NCBI GenBank assembly: GCA_944380885.1
Contig: CALWIZ010000008.1
Span: 1-64,000, forward strand
DNA length: 64,000 bases
Direction of reading: 5' to 3'
Source: an uncultured Clostridia bacterium
Lineage (GTDB): Bacteria; Bacillota; Clostridia; Oscillospirales; Acutalibacteraceae
This document shows positions 62,411-64,000 of the stretch, piece by piece. The notes under the pieces were generated by a model, which was given only the letters and a program-made list of their open reading frames with translations, ran no database searches and was not told where the DNA came from. Within the stretch, counting starts at the first letter, position 1, and every line of letters begins with the position of its first letter. Made by a program: the position numbers and the translations under genes.

Positions 62411-64000
62411 TTATGCCTTAGAATCAAATTCATTCCATAATGCACATTGTTGTTTTTGCTTTGCAATATTAGAATCAAAAGTCGGAGGAGTTTGTTTATA
62501 ATACCTTGAATCAGGAGACTTAGCCTGTAGCACATTACCTTTGATTTGAAATTCTCTTAGCCCAGAAATGTCGATAGTATCAATTAATACAGCAGAATTT
62601 CTTCCACCCTTTACTTTTAGTATATCTCGTTCCTCAGTTTTAGATGGTCTTGTAATTCTACTGTCACCAAATTCAGAGGTATTAACCTGTATACAAAAAC
62701 AATGTAAATCCCGTGATAGCGATTCAACAATATTACTATAATAATTGGTATCTTTATTCCATTCTACAGCAATCAGTGCATCTATATATGATTGAAATAT
62801 TGATCTATCAGATATAGATGACAACTCGTAGCAGCAATATACAGAAAACCAGAAGTTATTCCAATCATACAATTCGTAGCCTTCTCCTTCTCTGACTTTG
62901 CATCCATAACTCTCAATTTTTTCTTTTTCATGAGGAGCAATATACACTTTTTTGTGAAAATGAATATAACTGAATTTATAATCATCCTCAACGAAAGGCA
63001 AAACAACTGCTGTTAGATTATTTATTGATGGATTTGTAGTATCATCATTTGATTTAAATTTCAAATGCTCAATTCCAGTAACAATTGCTATTTGATTCTT
63101 TGCACATGTCCTTGCCAAAATTGGAAGCCATTCAAACGGCAGATACCCCTCCGGCAAAACCAACATATCAGCCTTACACCGGATTGCCTCGTTAACGGTT
63201 TCTGTAAGCTGCTTATATCTTTGATAAGTTCGATTTGGGCAATCATTCAGCACCTTTTCAAAGTCTGATTCTCGCAAAATAGTATTTGCTATAGCGATTT
63301 TTATATTGTCTAATTTCTTGCTTTCAACTTTAATCGCCACAGCTTTCTTTCCAGTCAAATTAATTGACTTAGCTTTCACAATCTTATTGATGCTGCTATC
63401 ATCTGAATAATTACAATAGTTTAGTTCGAGATATCTTTTCTTATAATCTTTTATATCTTTGTCGTTAAGGTCTCCGTTCTGATATTTAAGCTTCTTCAAA
63501 ATGCCATAGATCGTCAAGTCATTCATTGTGATCAGATATGGATAGAACATATAATCTCGATTGTAATCATCAAAATAATCAAAAATATAGTTTGAATTCT
63601 TAATAGTTTCAAAATTCGTACAGTTTAAAGATTGATCGTCAAATATAGTATCATTATTACCATCAAGGAATCCGTCGATAAGTACCGGCATTGCGTATTT
63701 ATCGCACATACGTGTTTTACAATATGATTTCTTCATGTGATGTATTTTTAGTTCACTAAATTCAACACCAAATACATCTGATGATAATTCTTCAATCTTT
63801 TGTTGTACTCTCTCTGATTCTTTACCCCAAGAAAGTGATAGGGTACGGTAAATACAAGATGCAAGTATTTTGTATAGAGTGCTATGTAATTTTCTTAAAT
63901 TGCCCTCTGTATCTACAATATTTATTTTATTAATTGCATGCATTATATGTTTTACAAACTTTAGATAAGTGTCAAATTTATCATTAATTATTAAGATTTC
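62411..64000 (-). CDS. Nitrilase-domain protein, N-terminus cut by the window (possible defence reverse transcriptase)
   Basis: At least 529 residues; the frame is open to the window edge with no stop (upstream codons encode LIINDKFDTYLKFVKHI), so the true start is outside. From residue about 213 of the Met at 63943, a nitrilase (carbon-nitrogen hydrolase) domain shows all three catalytic residues: Glu265 in LVLPEGYLP, Lys331/332 in HKKVY, and Cys371 in VYCCYE. The 230 visible residues before it are AT-rich and Asn/Lys-rich and unlike any nitrilase. This C-terminal nitrilase on a long protein resembles DRT1/UG1-type defence reverse transcriptases; no YxDD motif is inside the window. It is the element's most likely cargo gene. 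Confidence 0.8.
   Translation of the reverse strand, partial: EILIINDKFDTYLKFVKHIMHAINKINIVDTEGNLRKLHSTLYKILASCIYRTLSLSWGKESERVQQKIEELSSDVFGVEFSELKIHHMKKSYCKTRMCDKYAMPVLIDGFLDGNNDTIFDDQSLNCTNFETIKNSNYIFDYFDDYNRDYMFYPYLITMNDLTIYGILKKLKYQNGDLNDKDIKDYKKRYLELNYCNYSDDSSINKIVKAKSINLTGKKAVAIKVESKKLDNIKIAIANTILRESDFEKVLNDCPNRTYQRYKQLTETVNEAIRCKADMLVLPEGYLPFEWLPILARTCAKNQIAIVTGIEHLKFKSNDDTTNPSINNLTAVVLPFVEDDYKFSYIHFHKKVYIAPHEKEKIESYGCKVREGEGYELYDWNNFWFSVYCCYELSSISDRSIFQSYIDALIAVEWNKDTNYYSNIVESLSRDLHCFCIQVNTSEFGDSRITRPSKTEERDILKVKGGRNSAVLIDTIDISGLREFQIKGNVLQAKSPDSRYYKQTPPTFDSNIAKQKQQCALWNEFDSKA

Larger units (their letters stand above)
55937..64000. mobile_element. Mobilizable element (IME/ICE-like), right end outside the window
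   Basis: Minus-strand module containing int, int, relaxase, RHH accessory, oriT-like repeats, zinc-ribbon, Rep-like, xis, regulatory leader, small accessory genes and a nitrilase-domain gene. No conjugation (type IV secretion) genes are seen, so it looks mobilizable rather than self-transmissible, unless they lie beyond 64000. The exact ends are not defined: no direct repeat flanking it could be seen inside the window. Confidence 0.75.

Noticed and set aside
62411..64000. Reverse-transcriptase catalytic motif (YxDD) within the window
   Set aside because: None is present. FDYFDDYN and similar Asp-rich stretches are not in an RT palm context, so the RT assignment rests on architecture only.

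Overview
The window looks like a chromosome segment from a low-to-mid GC member of the Clostridia (Bacillota), probably a gut Oscillospirales or Ruminococcus-like bacterium. The evidence is gene content and order: hprK, a ROK glucokinase, murB, rapZ, whiA, dnaE and pfkA in one run; the YloU/YloV/RecG cluster; a nine-gene V-type ATPase operon; and AGGAGG-type ribosome binding sites, often in front of TTG starts. No species can be named from sequence alone.

Layout. 0.2-14.4 kb (minus): central metabolism, cell wall and replication genes (a small P-loop protein, pgi, a D,D-carboxypeptidase, a LUD protein, mnmA, pfkA, dnaE, whiA, rapZ, murB, ROK kinase, hprK). 14.5-20.5 kb (plus): ychF, a membrane zinc protease, a small membrane protein, and alr-glpK-lipase. 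20.6-28.5 kb: small membrane proteins, tRNA-Leu, a manganese riboswitch with mntP, an aldo/keto reductase, and a YesN/YesM-type two-component system with a sugar-binding lipoprotein. 28.6-37.3 kb (minus): the V-ATPase operon, whose K subunit carries a sodium-binding signature. 37.4-46.4 kb (plus): hydrolase, a membrane-anchored MurF-like ligase, ddl, a CDF transporter, feoAB with a Cys-rich partner, and a large unknown membrane protein. 46.4-47.5 kb: a SLOG protein and two small XRE regulators around a palindromic operator. 47.5-54.1 kb (minus): recG, fakA-like, Asp23, an orphan peptide-binding lipoprotein, and ymdB.

From 54.1 kb the sequence becomes accessory. A consensus promoter reads into a half tRNA-Pro, an apparent integrase tail, and an intact tRNA-Pro, which looks like an integration scar. 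Next come an HNH-endonuclease gene and a mobilizable element on the minus strand: two tandem tyrosine recombinases, a MobP-like relaxase, a ribbon-helix-helix accessory protein, a candidate oriT, a zinc-ribbon protein, a Rep-like helix-turn-helix protein and an excisionase. This module is read from a consensus promoter with a LexA-box-like sequence in its spacer. Between promoter and xis lies a 47-codon leader ORF that runs through a three-tier terminator-like hairpin. No type IV secretion genes are visible, so the element looks mobilizable, unless those genes lie beyond the right edge.

The last gene, cut by the right edge, carries a C-terminal nitrilase domain behind at least 230 residues of other sequence. 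That arrangement resembles nitrilase-fused defence reverse transcriptases (DRT1/UG1). It is the best candidate for an unusual system here, although the reverse-transcriptase part, if it exists, lies outside the window.
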